From Leptolyngbya sp. (lineage in GTDB: Bacteria; Cyanobacteriota; Cyanobacteriia; Leptolyngbyales; Leptolyngbyaceae): a stretch of 64,000 bases of DNA. Below the pieces are notes generated by a model. The model had not been told where the DNA came from. It was given only the letters and a program-made list of their open reading frames with translations, and did not search any database. A program made the position numbers and the translations under genes. This document shows positions 8,633 to 17,694 of the stretch, piece after piece. Each line of letters starts with the position of its first letter. Position 1 is the first letter of the stretch. Location of the stretch: contig QBMH01000001.1 in the NCBI GenBank assembly GCA_003249025.1, positions 24,698-88,697 on the forward strand, read 5' to 3'.

Positions 8633-10633
8633 TCACTTACGTCCCAGTAACTTATCTCGTAAGTGTTTGATTTTGTCGCGAAACTCAGCAGCTTTTTCAA
8701 ACTCCAGTTTCTTCGCCGATTCCTTCATTTGAGCTTCCATTTGCACGATGATATCCGGAATATTTTCCATGGGAATATCGCTGGCGTGAACGTAGACCTC
8801 TTCTAGTTCATTTGCCTTAAGGCGGCGCGACACATCCAGAAACTTGAGGATGGAGTTGTTTTGGCGTTTGATAATGGAGTAAGGCGTGATGCCGTTGTCT
8901 TCGTTATGTTTGTTCTGAATGGCGCGACGGCGTTCTGTTTCAAAGATGGCTTTTTCCATGCTCTTAGTCATGTTGTCGCCATATAAAATTGCCTTGCCGT
9001 CTACATGGCGCGCCGCTCGTCCGATCGTTTGAATCAGCGATCGCTCTGCCCGCAGATAGCCTTCTTTGTCTGCATCTAAAATGGCGACTAAGGAAACCTC
9101 CGGCAAATCTAATCCTTCCCGCAACAGGTTTACCCCAATCAGTACATCAAAATCCCCTTCCCGCAGCCCTTGCAAAATTTCAATCCGCTCAATTGAGTTG
9201 ATTTCTGAATGCAAATAGCGGACTCGAATACCGCGCTCCTGAAAATATTCCGTCAGGTCTTCCGCCATTCGCTTCGTTAACGTCGTCACCAACACCCGTT
9301 CGTCCTTGGGCACTCGCTCCTGGATTTCACCAAACAGATCATCTACTTGCCCTTGAGTTGGACGCACAAAGATTTCTGGGTCAAGCACCCCAGTCGGACG
9401 AATGATTTGATCGACAATGTGGTCTTCGGAGATTTCCTGTTCCCACTCGCCCGGTGTGGCAGAGACAAACACGCACTGGTTCACCTTCTCCCAAAATTCC
9501 TCGGATTTCAGGGGGCGATTGTCGGCGGCACTGGGCAAGCGAAACCCATGTTCAATTAGTACCCCTTTACGGGCTTGGTCGCCGTTATACATGGCGCGTA
9601 GTTGAGGAAGAGTGACGTGGGATTCATCAATTACCAACAGCCAATCTTTAGGGAAATAGTCGAGCAGGCATTCGGGGGATTCTCCAGCTTGCCGTCCGGC
9701 GAGGTGACGCGAATAGTTTTCGACCCCGTTGCAAAAGCCCACTTCTCGCAAAATTTCCAGGTCGTAGCGGGTGCGTTGTTCGAGTCGCTGAGCTTCCAGC
9801 AGTTTGCCGTGGGTTTCTAAAAAGAGGAGGCGATCGCGCAATTCTTTTTCAATATCATCACAGGCTTCCTTCAGCCGATCTTCTGGCGTGACAAAGTGAC
9901 GAGCGGGGTAAATATTCACGCCTTCCATGCTTTGCAAGGTAGTGCCCGTCACCGGATCGATGTAGCGGATCGCTTCAATTTCGTCGCCAAAAAACTCTAC
10001 TCGAATGATTCGATCTTCGTAAGCGGGACCAATCTCCAGCACATCGCCCTTAATCCGAAATCGACCGCGCCCTAGCTCCAAATCATTGCGGGTATATTGC
10101 ACCGAGATCAAATCCCGAATCGCCCCCCGCAGGTTGACTTCTTCCCCCACTCGCAGAGAAATCGCCGCTTTCAAATATTCCGAGGGAATCCCCAAACCAT
10201 AGATGCAGCTAATGGAGGCAACCACAATCACATCTCGCCGCTCGAACAGCGATCGCGTTGCCGAGTGCCGCAACATATCGATTTCTTCGTTAATCGACGA
10301 GGTTTTGGCGATATAGGTATCGCTAACGGGAATGTAGGCTTCGGGCTGGTAGTAGTCGTAATAGCTAATGAAGTACTCAACCGCGTTGTCTGGAAAAAAC
10401 TCGCGCAACTCATTGCACAACTGCGCCGCTAAGGTTTTATTGTGTGCCAGAACCAGGGTCGGTCTACCCAATGTGTTAATCACTCGCGCCATCGTGTGGG
10501 TTTTGCCGGTGCCGGTTGCGCCTAGCAAAGTTGTGTAGCGGTTGCCAGCATTGATGGATTCCAGAATCTGGGCGATCGCCTTGGGCTGGTCGCCTGCTGG
10601 CTCAAATGGTGCTTGAATATCGAACTGCGCCAT
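8633..10633 (-). CDS. uvrB: Excinuclease ABC subunit B
   Basis: 666 residues, standard UvrB length. The N-terminus '[11 protein letters not shown]' and Walker A '[10 protein letters not shown]' (38-47) are canonical. The beta-hairpin that clamps DNA is present ('[13 protein letters not shown]', ~94-106), as are DESHV (helicase motif II), the helicase C-terminal motifs ('QTIGRAARH') and a terminal UVR domain that binds UvrC ('[17 protein letters not shown]'). In nucleotide excision repair UvrB receives damaged DNA from UvrA and loads UvrC. The start ATG is secure. The first 18-19 codons and ~130 bases upstream are duplicated at 11352-11536. Confidence 0.98.
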   Translation of the reverse strand: MAQFDIQAPFEPAGDQPKAIAQILESINAGNRYTTLLGATGTGKTHTMARVINTLGRPTLVLAHNKTLAAQLCNELREFFPDNAVEYFISYYDYYQPEAYIPVSDTYIAKTSSINEEIDMLRHSATRSLFERRDVIVVASISCIYGLGIPSEYLKAAISLRVGEEVNLRGAIRDLISVQYTRNDLELGRGRFRIKGDVLEIGPAYEDRIIRVEFFGDEIEAIRYIDPVTGTTLQSMEGVNIYPARHFVTPEDRLKEACDDIEKELRDRLLFLETHGKLLEAQRLEQRTRYDLEILREVGFCNGVENYSRHLAGRQAGESPECLLDYFPKDWLLVIDESHVTLPQLRAMYNGDQARKGVLIEHGFRLPSAADNRPLKSEEFWEKVNQCVFVSATPGEWEQEISEDHIVDQIIRPTGVLDPEIFVRPTQGQVDDLFGEIQERVPKDERVLVTTLTKRMAEDLTEYFQERGIRVRYLHSEINSIERIEILQGLREGDFDVLIGVNLLREGLDLPEVSLVAILDADKEGYLRAERSLIQTIGRAARHVDGKAILYGDNMTKSMEKAIFETERRRAIQNKHNEDNGITPYSIIKRQNNSILKFLDVSRRLKANELEEVYVHASDIPMENIPDIIVQMEAQMKESAKKLEFEKAAEFRDKIKHLRDKLLGRK

Positions 10634-10765
10634 CGTTCAAAAAATTCCCAAACTAGCGGTGAAACTGAAAAATGCGATCGCGCTTAGGCTGTCAAATCAC
10701 TCGCTTGACCATCAACCAAACGCCTTTCCAGTGTAACGATTTCCCCAGTTTGCGATCGCGATCGC
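10581..10765. repeat. Direct repeat copy 1: uvrB 5' end and upstream region
   Basis: Contains the first ~18 codons of uvrB plus its upstream sequence. It reappears, same orientation and same length (185 bases), at 11352-11536; by eye I count about nine mismatches. Both copies end at the HIP1-rich TGCGATCGCGATCGC. This is the functional copy, because it is continuous with uvrB. Confidence 0.9.
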
Positions 10766-10801
10766 AGCCTATTAGCAACGCTCCAGTTTTCTCGTCTCCA
10801 G

Positions 10802-11073
10802 TTTTCTGTCTATGGGTGATTGGCTCAAGGGCAAAAGTTCAGTAAAAACGAACCAATAATCCTTAACGTCTAAAAATCCTACTGTTCGCAAAAACACTGC
10901 TGGAAGGCACTGAACTGGTCGATTGCGCCCGTGCCAATGCCAAGTAAGGAAGCGAAACGGCTGCGGACTTATGCGGCTATGGAGATAATTTGAATCACTT
11001 TAAGCAGTCTGTGAAACAGGCTTGTGATGCAATGAGCGTACAGTTTAATGAATTGACCAATCTGGCTAAAGAA
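10802..11073 (+). pseudogene. Degenerate copy of the small gene at 14491-14745
   Basis: Aligns base for base, from 'ttttctgtctatggg' onward, with ~14412-14680, which contains the intact 84-residue ORF. Here the start is lost (ATGTCT is CTGTTC) and the codon CAA is TAA ('NAK*GSETAA'). The remaining frame is otherwise conserved up to 'LAKE', where similarity stops abruptly at 11073, the junction with a toxin fragment. It is a decayed paralogue left by a tandem duplication. Confidence 0.85.
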
Positions 11074-11100
11074 TGGAAACACCACGACATCACCTTTTAC
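11071..11100 (-). pseudogene. MazF/PemK-type toxin, N-terminal stub only
   Basis: Immediately downstream of, and overlapping, the stop of the antitoxin-like gene, the minus strand reads VKGDVVVFPF, the characteristic first residues of PemK/MazF-like toxins. The frame then runs into the duplicated small-gene sequence, so the rest of the toxin (~100 residues) is missing. The initial codon is GTA rather than GTG/ATG. This is a remnant, not a working toxin. Confidence 0.7.
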
Positions 11101-11297
11101 AAATCCTGCCAAGCCTCCTCCTCCTCTTGGCTCAACCAGTCTTTGCTTAAAGAGGATTCGCTGAGAACGGTGATCTCTATCCGCTCTGTTGAATGTTTCC
11201 GCTTGAGGAATTGCAAGAAATCCAATACTTCCTCCACAAGAAAGTCTGGTGCCTGTTGAAGTTCGTGAATGATCAGGTCTTTAGAGTTCATCATCAT
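11097..11297 (-). CDS. DUF2281-like antitoxin (toxin partner truncated)
   Basis: Starts at one of three consecutive ATGs (11297, 11294, 11291); the track's longer version adds residues without support. Family features are 'IHELQQAPDFLVEEVLDFLQFLK', a helix typical of DUF2281/VapB-like antitoxins, and the acidic tail 'EEEEAWQDL'. In related loci a PemK/MazF toxin overlaps the antitoxin stop, and here exactly that start is visible but cut off. The antitoxin is therefore an orphan. It may bind DNA or cross-neutralise another toxin, or be decaying. Confidence 0.8.
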   Translation of the reverse strand: MMMNSKDLIIHELQQAPDFLVEEVLDFLQFLKRKHSTERIEITVLSESSLSKDWLSQEEEEAWQDL

Positions 11298-11351
11298 GAG
11301 CGTGCTGCCAGTATCTTTCAACGACGATCGCGTTCACTCTACTGTACTGCT

Positions 11352-11536
11352 TTGGGTTGGTCGCCTGCTGGCTCAAACGGGGCTTGAATATCGAACTGCG
11401 CCATCGTTCAAAAAATTCCCAAACTAGCGGTGAAACTGAAAAATGCGATCGCGCTTAGGCTGCCAAATCACTCGCTCGACCATCCACCAAACGCCTTTCC
11501 AGTGTAACGATTTCCCCGATTTGCGATCGCGATCGC
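11352..11536. repeat. Direct repeat copy 2: displaced uvrB 5' end
   Basis: Near-identical to 10581-10765. On the minus strand it encodes [18 protein letters not shown], the start of UvrB, then loses homology, so it is a truncated and non-functional 5' fragment. It lies just beyond the 3' end of the NACHT-pentapeptide gene and could carry a duplicated uvrB promoter firing toward the antitoxin gene. Confidence 0.9.
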
Positions 11537-11571
11537 CGAATCCTTCAGGGCAACAGACCCTCAACTCACGA

Positions 11572-14274
11572 TCACTCTGGATCTGCTTCCTCAGTTGAGG
11601 CGATCTGCACCTTGCCCTCAAGGATGGTTCCCCTCAGATTCGCTCCTTCAAGACTCGCCCCTTCAAGACTCGCCCCTTCAAGACTCGCCCCTTCAAGATT
11701 CGCCTCTGTAAGACTCGCCCCTTCAAGATTCGCCCTTTCAAGATTCGCCCCTAAAAGCTTCGCCCTGAAAAGCTCCGCCCCTCGAAGATTCGCCCCTTGA
11801 AGATTTGCCCCTTCAAGATTCGCCTCTTGAAGACTCGCCCCTTCAAGATTCGCCCCGAAAAGCTCCGCCCCTCGAAGATTCGCCCTTTCAAGATTCGCAT
11901 TCACGAAGTCTTTGAAGGCAAGCAAGCAGTTTTGCAAGGGTAAAAAGCTTAAGCACTTCAGGCAAAACACAGTTGCATCTACTCGTTGTCCTTGCAGCCT
12001 GGAGATCCAGCTACCAAAGGAAGTTTCAGAAGACCATTCAATTTCTGAAAGTTCTTGAGTTAACCGGGCACAGGTATTGAGAACCGCTAGTAGGGCTTCC
12101 TCTGCATTACGAGCTTGCTTGTTTTCCGTCTGAAAATCAGGTCGAGGATTTAAGCGTTCCATTGGCATTCCATGCCACAGCATAAAACCAATTAGATTGC
12201 AGAGAGTCTGCTGCCAAGCGGCAACATCGCCCGGGTTTTGCTGATAGTGCAGGCGCATTTCATCCAAAACAAAGTTAAACAGATACTCATCCATAACCGA
12301 AGCCCCACAGACCAATGCCCACTGATACAGGGCAGAGTGCTCATCCCAGTTGTCATAGCGATCTTTGCCGCGATTTTGCAGTCTATGGTGAATGTATTGC
12401 ACTTCCTGCACAATCCGGCGGGCAGTCAGGTATTCCCCAAAACTTTTGTGGGTAAACTCGAAGGTCTTGTCGCCAGACTGATCGTGTCCACTTTGACGGA
12501 AATAGAAGGCAGTCATCAGTCGAGTAATATTTGCTTTGGAGTCGTCTCGAAAGCCCGCTTGAAAGCGGTTCAGCAATTTTTTGAGAGTGCTGTTGTTATT
12601 ACAATGACGCTCAATCTTCCCCACCGTTGTGGTTCGTCCGTTGCCATGCCAAGCGGCGAGGGCAATTTCTTCTAAAATGTGAACAAAATCTTTTTCCTCA
12701 ATCCCCTGAATGGCGGTGTGTTGATGTTCTGCCCAACCGCGCTCATAGATGGCTTTGATCAGGTCGGCATAAACCGCATTCAGATTGGTTCCTTCCGAAA
12801 ACTGGAGTTTTCCTCGTCTGAGACTGAGGGCAACCAGATAATTCAGCAAGGGTTGCGCCGTAATCTCGGTCAAGTTTCCCTGGTCTAGCTCGGTGGGTAA
12901 GCCCGCGTAGCCACTGCCACTCGCCGCGCCATAGTTTTGCCACCAAAGCTGCCGCTGGTCTGGCTCCAGCAGCTTTTTCGCATCCACGTAACGCTTCTGT
13001 TCCTGTTTAGGCACAAAATAGGGCAAGACATGCAAAATCTGTCCGTCCTTGCGAAAGTCAGTTTCGTTTGCCTGCACGACTAGCTCTCGTCCGCTAATTA
13101 ACACCTGCAAACACGTTTTCTGCTGGTTAAACCGCTCCACCTTGCGCTGCACCTCTCGCACGAAGTCTTGAGCGGTCTTCTCGGCAATCTTCCCCTGCAT
13201 CGCCAACTCATCCAAGCCGTCAAAGATGATCAGCAGGCGAGATTCCCGTTGCTCGGCAGCCAGCGGATTGTGCGGTAATATCCCATCTATCTGGACAAAT
13301 TTGCCCACTGCATCAATCAGGTCGTCCGAGGGTTCAAAGTGATGCAGCGGAATAAACAAAACGGGAATCGTGCCTTTTGCTGCCAGCTTTGCGGCAAACA
13401 TTTTGGCAAAGGACGATTTGCCGCTGCCGGGACCACCGCTAATCAAGCGAATCGCATCCGTTTTTACTGCCTTACTGAGCCAGCTTTCTAACTCTTTCTC
13501 TAGCTCGACGACGACTCGCTCAGATTGCTTACGACCTACAAGTCTCTCTTCTAGCTCCTCAGCTTTCTGTCCCTCAAGCTTACGGTTGTAGTAAGCCCGT
13601 AGCGGCACATACACCCGCTTCAGGCTGAAGGCTTCCAAAAACATCGGCTCTTCCACCTGCTTTTGCAGCCAGGTTGCATACCGCAGCCATGCCTGAACGC
13701 GCTCATTTGCCTGCGTAAAGGGAGTATCCAGCTTTTCTTTCAGTGCCCCATAGTCTTTGGCATGGCTACCCCACTCCTCATGTAGTGCCCCTGCAAAGTA
13801 GATGGGCAGTCGATCGCTAATGGCTTGGGCATCCGCTTCACTCAATCCACACTGCTTGAGCCATCCCATAAAGGTAGGTTTTACCACCTCAACAATGGAG
13901 TCTTTGTCGGGATGCTCAAAAAACTTCTTATTGATGGTTAAGCTGCTAGTTTCTAGAGCCTGATTAATGTTGGTTTGCAAGGCTTTAATATCAAATTTCT
14001 CCGGCTCCAACTCAGTTTTCTCATCAATCAGAGTCTTCATTGCCTGAAGCAGAGATCGGTAAACCAGCAACCAGGCAATTTCCTCGGCGTTCGCGGCTAA
14101 ACCCAGAGCAGTCAGAGCTTCAACTCCATCTCCCGCCAGACTATCCCACTTGCCAAAACCCAGGTCTACTAAACCTTTCCCCAAAGCTTTGGAGAAATCT
14201 TTGAAATTGACCTTGATCGATTTCTTCAAAACCGAAGTCGGCTTGCTAACTGAGAGTCCAGATTCACCATTCAT
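11572..14274 (-). CDS. NACHT NTPase with C-terminal pentapeptide repeats
   Basis: 900 residues in three parts. Residues 1-270 are a helical region with no domain I recognise, perhaps the effector. Residues ~275-420 are a NACHT NTPase with Walker A 'GGPGSGKSS' (280-288) and Walker B 'LLIIFDGLDEL' (347-357), followed by helical NACHT-associated sequence to ~790. Residues ~795-885 are pentapeptide repeats (A-N-L-x-x; 'ANLEGANLQGANLRGAEL'), predicted to form a right-handed quadrilateral helix. In STAND proteins the C-terminal repeat region usually senses a ligand and the N-terminus acts, so an anti-phage or stress-sensor role is a reasonable inference. It is flanked by duplicated segments. Confidence 0.9.
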   Translation of the reverse strand: MNGESGLSVSKPTSVLKKSIKVNFKDFSKALGKGLVDLGFGKWDSLAGDGVEALTALGLAANAEEIAWLLVYRSLLQAMKTLIDEKTELEPEKFDIKALQTNINQALETSSLTINKKFFEHPDKDSIVEVVKPTFMGWLKQCGLSEADAQAISDRLPIYFAGALHEEWGSHAKDYGALKEKLDTPFTQANERVQAWLRYATWLQKQVEEPMFLEAFSLKRVYVPLRAYYNRKLEGQKAEELEERLVGRKQSERVVVELEKELESWLSKAVKTDAIRLISGGPGSGKSSFAKMFAAKLAAKGTIPVLFIPLHHFEPSDDLIDAVGKFVQIDGILPHNPLAAEQRESRLLIIFDGLDELAMQGKIAEKTAQDFVREVQRKVERFNQQKTCLQVLISGRELVVQANETDFRKDGQILHVLPYFVPKQEQKRYVDAKKLLEPDQRQLWWQNYGAASGSGYAGLPTELDQGNLTEITAQPLLNYLVALSLRRGKLQFSEGTNLNAVYADLIKAIYERGWAEHQHTAIQGIEEKDFVHILEEIALAAWHGNGRTTTVGKIERHCNNNSTLKKLLNRFQAGFRDDSKANITRLMTAFYFRQSGHDQSGDKTFEFTHKSFGEYLTARRIVQEVQYIHHRLQNRGKDRYDNWDEHSALYQWALVCGASVMDEYLFNFVLDEMRLHYQQNPGDVAAWQQTLCNLIGFMLWHGMPMERLNPRPDFQTENKQARNAEEALLAVLNTCARLTQELSEIEWSSETSFGSWISRLQGQRVDATVFCLKCLSFLPLQNCLLAFKDFVNANLERANLRGAELFGANLEGASLQEANLEGANLQGANLRGAELFRAKLLGANLERANLEGASLTEANLEGASLEGASLEGASLEGANLRGTILEGKVQIASTEEADPE
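11640..11900. repeat. Tandem 15-base repeats encoding the pentapeptides
   Basis: Near-perfect 15-base units such as 'ttcaagactcgcccc' repeat head to tail. Several adjacent units are identical at DNA level, not just in protein. This indicates recent expansion by slippage or unequal crossover within the repeat domain of the NACHT-pentapeptide gene. Confidence 0.9.
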
Positions 14275-14490
14275 ATGTTCTTCGGGTTGGCTGTTTTTGG
14301 GTTGGCGATCGCTAAAAAATCTCTGGCTAATCTATTTAAGCAAGCCGTTTAGCAAACGTCAGCAGAGGCGATGGTTAAAGTTGGAGTGAGCGATCGCTTT
14401 CAGTGCCTAATTTTTCTGTCTATGGGGTGATTGGCTCAAGGGCAAAAATTGAGTAAAACAGAATCAATAGTTCTAACGTACAAAAATACT

Positions 14491-14745
14491 ATGTCTGCAA
14501 AAACGCCGCTGGAAGGCACCGAATTGGTCGATTGCGCTCGTGCTAATGCAAAGCAAGGAAGTGAAACTGCTGCGGAACTGTGCGGCTATGGAAGTGATTT
14601 GAATCGTTTTAAGCAAGCTGTGAAGCAAGCCTGTGATGATATGGGGGTGCAGTTTAACGAACTGACCGACCTTGCTAAAGAAGATAGTAGCCTGTTGGAA
14701 GTAGAGGGCGAAATTGTGGCTCCTGACTCCGCTGGGCAACTTTAA
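14491..14745 (+). CDS. Small uncharacterised protein (intact copy of a duplicated gene)
   Basis: 84 residues from ATG 14491 ('MSAKTPLEGTELVDCARANA'). The track's start at 14431 is further upstream and unnecessary. It is divergent from the NACHT-pentapeptide gene, 216 bases away. Residues ~33-65 ('YGSDLNRFKQAVKQACDDMG') form amphipathic helices; no signal peptide or membrane segment. The degraded second copy at 10802-11073 keeps most codons. Repeated association with the NACHT gene suggests a linked function, but I do not recognise the family. Confidence 0.65.
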   Translation: MSAKTPLEGTELVDCARANAKQGSETAAELCGYGSDLNRFKQAVKQACDDMGVQFNELTDLAKEDSSLLEVEGEIVAPDSAGQL

Positions 14746-15044
14746 AGATCAAAGATTGAATTTGGCAGTTTGTCGTTCTATTGATCGACCTGTGTATTTA
14801 AGCAGCGATCGCGTTACAGTCCCTCTTTGAATACATTTCCGTAAAAATTGGTCTTCCACAATCTGCACGACTTGGACTTAATCAAAACGTCAGCAAAAAA
14901 ATCAGGCGTACTTGCTAGACATTTAGGCAAATGCTTTAACTTATCTTCACTTCTTTCCCCTTGCCCCTTGTCGTTAGAGCATTTTCACGCCAGCATGGAG
15001 AGACTAGCGTCTTTGTGCTATCCGCAGAAAAGAAAAGGATTTGA

Positions 15045-16835
15045 ATGCGCGACTTTCTTAAATACACCTTCGCCAGTTTGCTAGCATTGCTAATTTTTCT
15101 GGGCGTAAGCATTGGCGGACTTGTACTCTTAGTGATGTCCATTTCATCTAGAAATCCCGCGCCACCAGTCAAAGATAAGTCTGTGCTTGCGTTCGATTTG
15201 TCAGTGGATATTACCGATGGGCAGAAAGGCTCTAGTGGTAATCTGGGCGATGCATTACTCAGCGGCACTCCCGATACAATACCGCTGCGAATGGCACTGA
15301 ATGCGATTGATCGCGCTGCCAAAGATAAGCGGATTGTGGCGCTATATCTTTATGGGGATATGGAGAGTTCTAGCAGCGCGGGTTATGCGGCACTCAAAGA
15401 AGTCCGTGAAGCATTGCAGCGGTTTCGGGCGACAGGCAAACAGATCATTGCGTATGGAGTAGCTTGGAGCGAACCAGAGTACTATTTGGCATCTGTGGCA
15501 GATACGATCGCAATCAATCCTTACGGCTCATTTGAACTCAACGGTCTCGCTTCCAACACGGCGTTCTATGCGGGTGCCTTAAAGAAATTTGGCGTAGGTG
15601 TGCAGGTGACGCGAGTGGGCAAGTATAAATCCGCCGTAGAGCCATTTTTGCTAGATAAACGCAGCCCTGAAAGCCGCCGGCAAACTCAAGCGTTGCTGGG
15701 GGATGTGTGGGGTGAGTTCTTGACCGCAGTGGGCAAAGATCGCAAGCTCACCCCCACTCAGTTGCAGACTGTCACGGATAACCAACCCGTTTTAGACGCG
15801 GAGGATGCGGTCAAGCAAAAGTTAGTCACAAAGCTAGCCTATGAAGATGAAATGATTAGTCAGCTTCAACAGCTTGGAGAAAAGGATGATGACTCGTTTC
15901 GCCAGATCAGCTTAAAGAGCTATGCCAAAGTTGCAGAGCAAGCGTTAGAGAGAGAGCGGCAATCCAAAAATCAAATTGCCGTGGTGTATGCAGAGGGCGA
16001 AATTGTCGATGGAGAGGGGGATGCTGATCAGGTGGGCGGCGATCGCTTTGCTCAACAGTTGCGAGAAATTCAGCAGGACGACGATATCAAAGCGGTGGTG
16101 ATTCGGGTGAACAGCCCCGGCGGCAGCGTGATTGGCTCTGAGGTAATTCAGCGAGAAGTGATTCAAACTCGCAAGAAAAAGCCCGTGGTGGTTTCGATGG
16201 GCGGGGTGGCAGCTTCCGGTGGCTACTGGATTTCCACCTTTAGCGATCGCATTTTTGCCCAACCCAATACCATTACCGGATCAATTGGCGTGTTTGGCTT
16301 ACGTCCGAATGTGCAAAAACTCGCAAATGATAACGGCGTGACCTGGGATGTGGTGAAGACAGGGCGCTATGCCGATATCTCTAGCATCACTCGTCCTCGA
16401 ACGCCGCAAGAGTTAACCATTTTTCAGAAATCTGTCGATCACATCTATGACCGATTTGTTAGCAAGGTCGCAGAGTCGCGCAAATTGCCCAAAGCAAAAG
16501 TGGCAGAAATTGCCCAAGGTCGCGTCTGGTCGGGCAAACAAGCATTGGCGATCGGGTTAGTCGATCAGATGGGCGGACTGCAAGATGCCATTCAAGATGC
16601 GGCTCAACGGGCAAAACTGGGAGATAACTGGAAGCTCACCGAGTTTCCAGAGCCACGCGGACTTGGGGAAACACTGCTGAAAAATCTATCTAGTGAAAGC
16701 TTGCAAAAAAACAGGTCAAAAAGTCCAATTTTCAAAGAGCTAGGAAAGCTTCAGACAGAGTTTACGGTGCTGAGGGGAATGAATGATCCGTCAGAAATCT
16801 ATGCCCGATTGCCGTTTAATTTCCGCCTAGACTGA
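15045..16835 (+). CDS. sppA: Signal peptide peptidase SppA, 67 kDa type (protease IV)
   Basis: 596 residues, the long tandem-domain form. It has one N-terminal membrane anchor (~8-32). The catalytic dyad is visible: Lys195 in 'GKYKSAVEPF' of the N-terminal half, and nucleophile Ser391 in 'GGVAASGGYWIS' of the C-terminal half, with the oxyanion region 'RVNSPGGSVIGS' (~354-365). This membrane-bound peptidase clears cleaved signal peptides; in cyanobacteria SppA homologues have also been linked to phycobilisome/light acclimation. AAAAGGA precedes the ATG. A DUF1345 gene follows 50 bases later. Confidence 0.95.
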   Translation: MRDFLKYTFASLLALLIFLGVSIGGLVLLVMSISSRNPAPPVKDKSVLAFDLSVDITDGQKGSSGNLGDALLSGTPDTIPLRMALNAIDRAAKDKRIVALYLYGDMESSSSAGYAALKEVREALQRFRATGKQIIAYGVAWSEPEYYLASVADTIAINPYGSFELNGLASNTAFYAGALKKFGVGVQVTRVGKYKSAVEPFLLDKRSPESRRQTQALLGDVWGEFLTAVGKDRKLTPTQLQTVTDNQPVLDAEDAVKQKLVTKLAYEDEMISQLQQLGEKDDDSFRQISLKSYAKVAEQALERERQSKNQIAVVYAEGEIVDGEGDADQVGGDRFAQQLREIQQDDDIKAVVIRVNSPGGSVIGSEVIQREVIQTRKKKPVVVSMGGVAASGGYWISTFSDRIFAQPNTITGSIGVFGLRPNVQKLANDNGVTWDVVKTGRYADISSITRPRTPQELTIFQKSVDHIYDRFVSKVAESRKLPKAKVAEIAQGRVWSGKQALAIGLVDQMGGLQDAIQDAAQRAKLGDNWKLTEFPEPRGLGETLLKNLSSESLQKNRSKSPIFKELGKLQTEFTVLRGMNDPSEIYARLPFNFRLD

Positions 16836-16885
16836 GAAACTTTTAGTGGCGGCATCTAAAATCACAACGCTAAGATAAAACGCCG

Positions 16886-17569
16886 ATGGCACGATCGCAA
16901 CTGACCCCATTTCATAATCCAAAACTCCGCTTGCTTTTGGTAGGGGTGACCACAGCGATCGCGGCAATCTTGCTCCCAGAATGGCTATCTCTCCCCATTC
17001 GCTTGCTGGCGGCGTGGGATGCTGGGATGATTTGCTTGCTGGTGCTGACGTGGTGGGTGATGCTGCGATCGACTCCCGCCATGATGCGGAAAGTTGCCCA
17101 ACAGCAAGATGTCAGCCGGTTGGTGATCTCCATTGTCGTGACGACTGCCGCCGTCGTCAGTGTCCTAGCGATCGCCTTAATGCTGCAAGAAAGCAAACAA
17201 ACCTCATCTATCCTGTTTGCACTGTATCTAGCGCTCTCGTTAGTCACCATTCTCAGCGCTTGGATGCTGGTGCATACGATCTTTGCGCTGCACTATGCCC
17301 ACGGCTATTACCGCGATGGTAGCCAATCATTGCAAGAGGCAAAAGCTGAAGAACTAGACTTTCCGGGTGAAGTTGATCCGGACTATTGGGATTTTCTCTA
17401 CTTTTCCTTTGTGATTGGCATGACCAGCCAAGTGTCGGATGTGGAAATTATTTCGCGATCGCTCCGCAAGCTTGCCCTACTCCACAGCATCCTCTCCTTC
17501 TTTTTCAACACCATGGTTTTGGCGATGAGCATCAACATTGTTGCCAGCTTAATTCAGGGAGGAAAATAG
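16886..17569 (+). CDS. DUF1345 membrane protein
   Basis: 227 residues with about five hydrophobic helices. The conserved family block is 'DYWDFLYFSFVIGMTSQVSD' near residues 165-185, followed by a last helix 'FFFNTMVLAMSINIVASL'. Integral inner-membrane protein of unknown function. Same strand as sppA, 50 bases downstream. Confidence 0.9.
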   Translation: MARSQLTPFHNPKLRLLLVGVTTAIAAILLPEWLSLPIRLLAAWDAGMICLLVLTWWVMLRSTPAMMRKVAQQQDVSRLVISIVVTTAAVVSVLAIALMLQESKQTSSILFALYLALSLVTILSAWMLVHTIFALHYAHGYYRDGSQSLQEAKAEELDFPGEVDPDYWDFLYFSFVIGMTSQVSDVEIISRSLRKLALLHSILSFFFNTMVLAMSINIVASLIQGGK

Positions 17570-17694
17570 AGGATTTTCTTCTTTTCCCCGTTTATGGTGC
17601 AGGGTCGATAGGATGAGATAGGATTTTGGCATAGTTTTGTTTGCAGTACGCCTGATCGCTTCTTTTCTTTCACCTTCTTTGTTGATAAGTATCC

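Noticed and set aside
8989-10432. Several plus-strand ORFs opposite uvrB in the track
   Set aside because: Shadows of the uvrB frame; no ribosome sites, no family features, and uvrB is unambiguous.
11612-11800. Repetitive ORF (RLAPSRLAPSR...) on the plus strand
   Set aside because: It is the antisense reading of the 15-base pentapeptide-coding repeats, not an independent gene.
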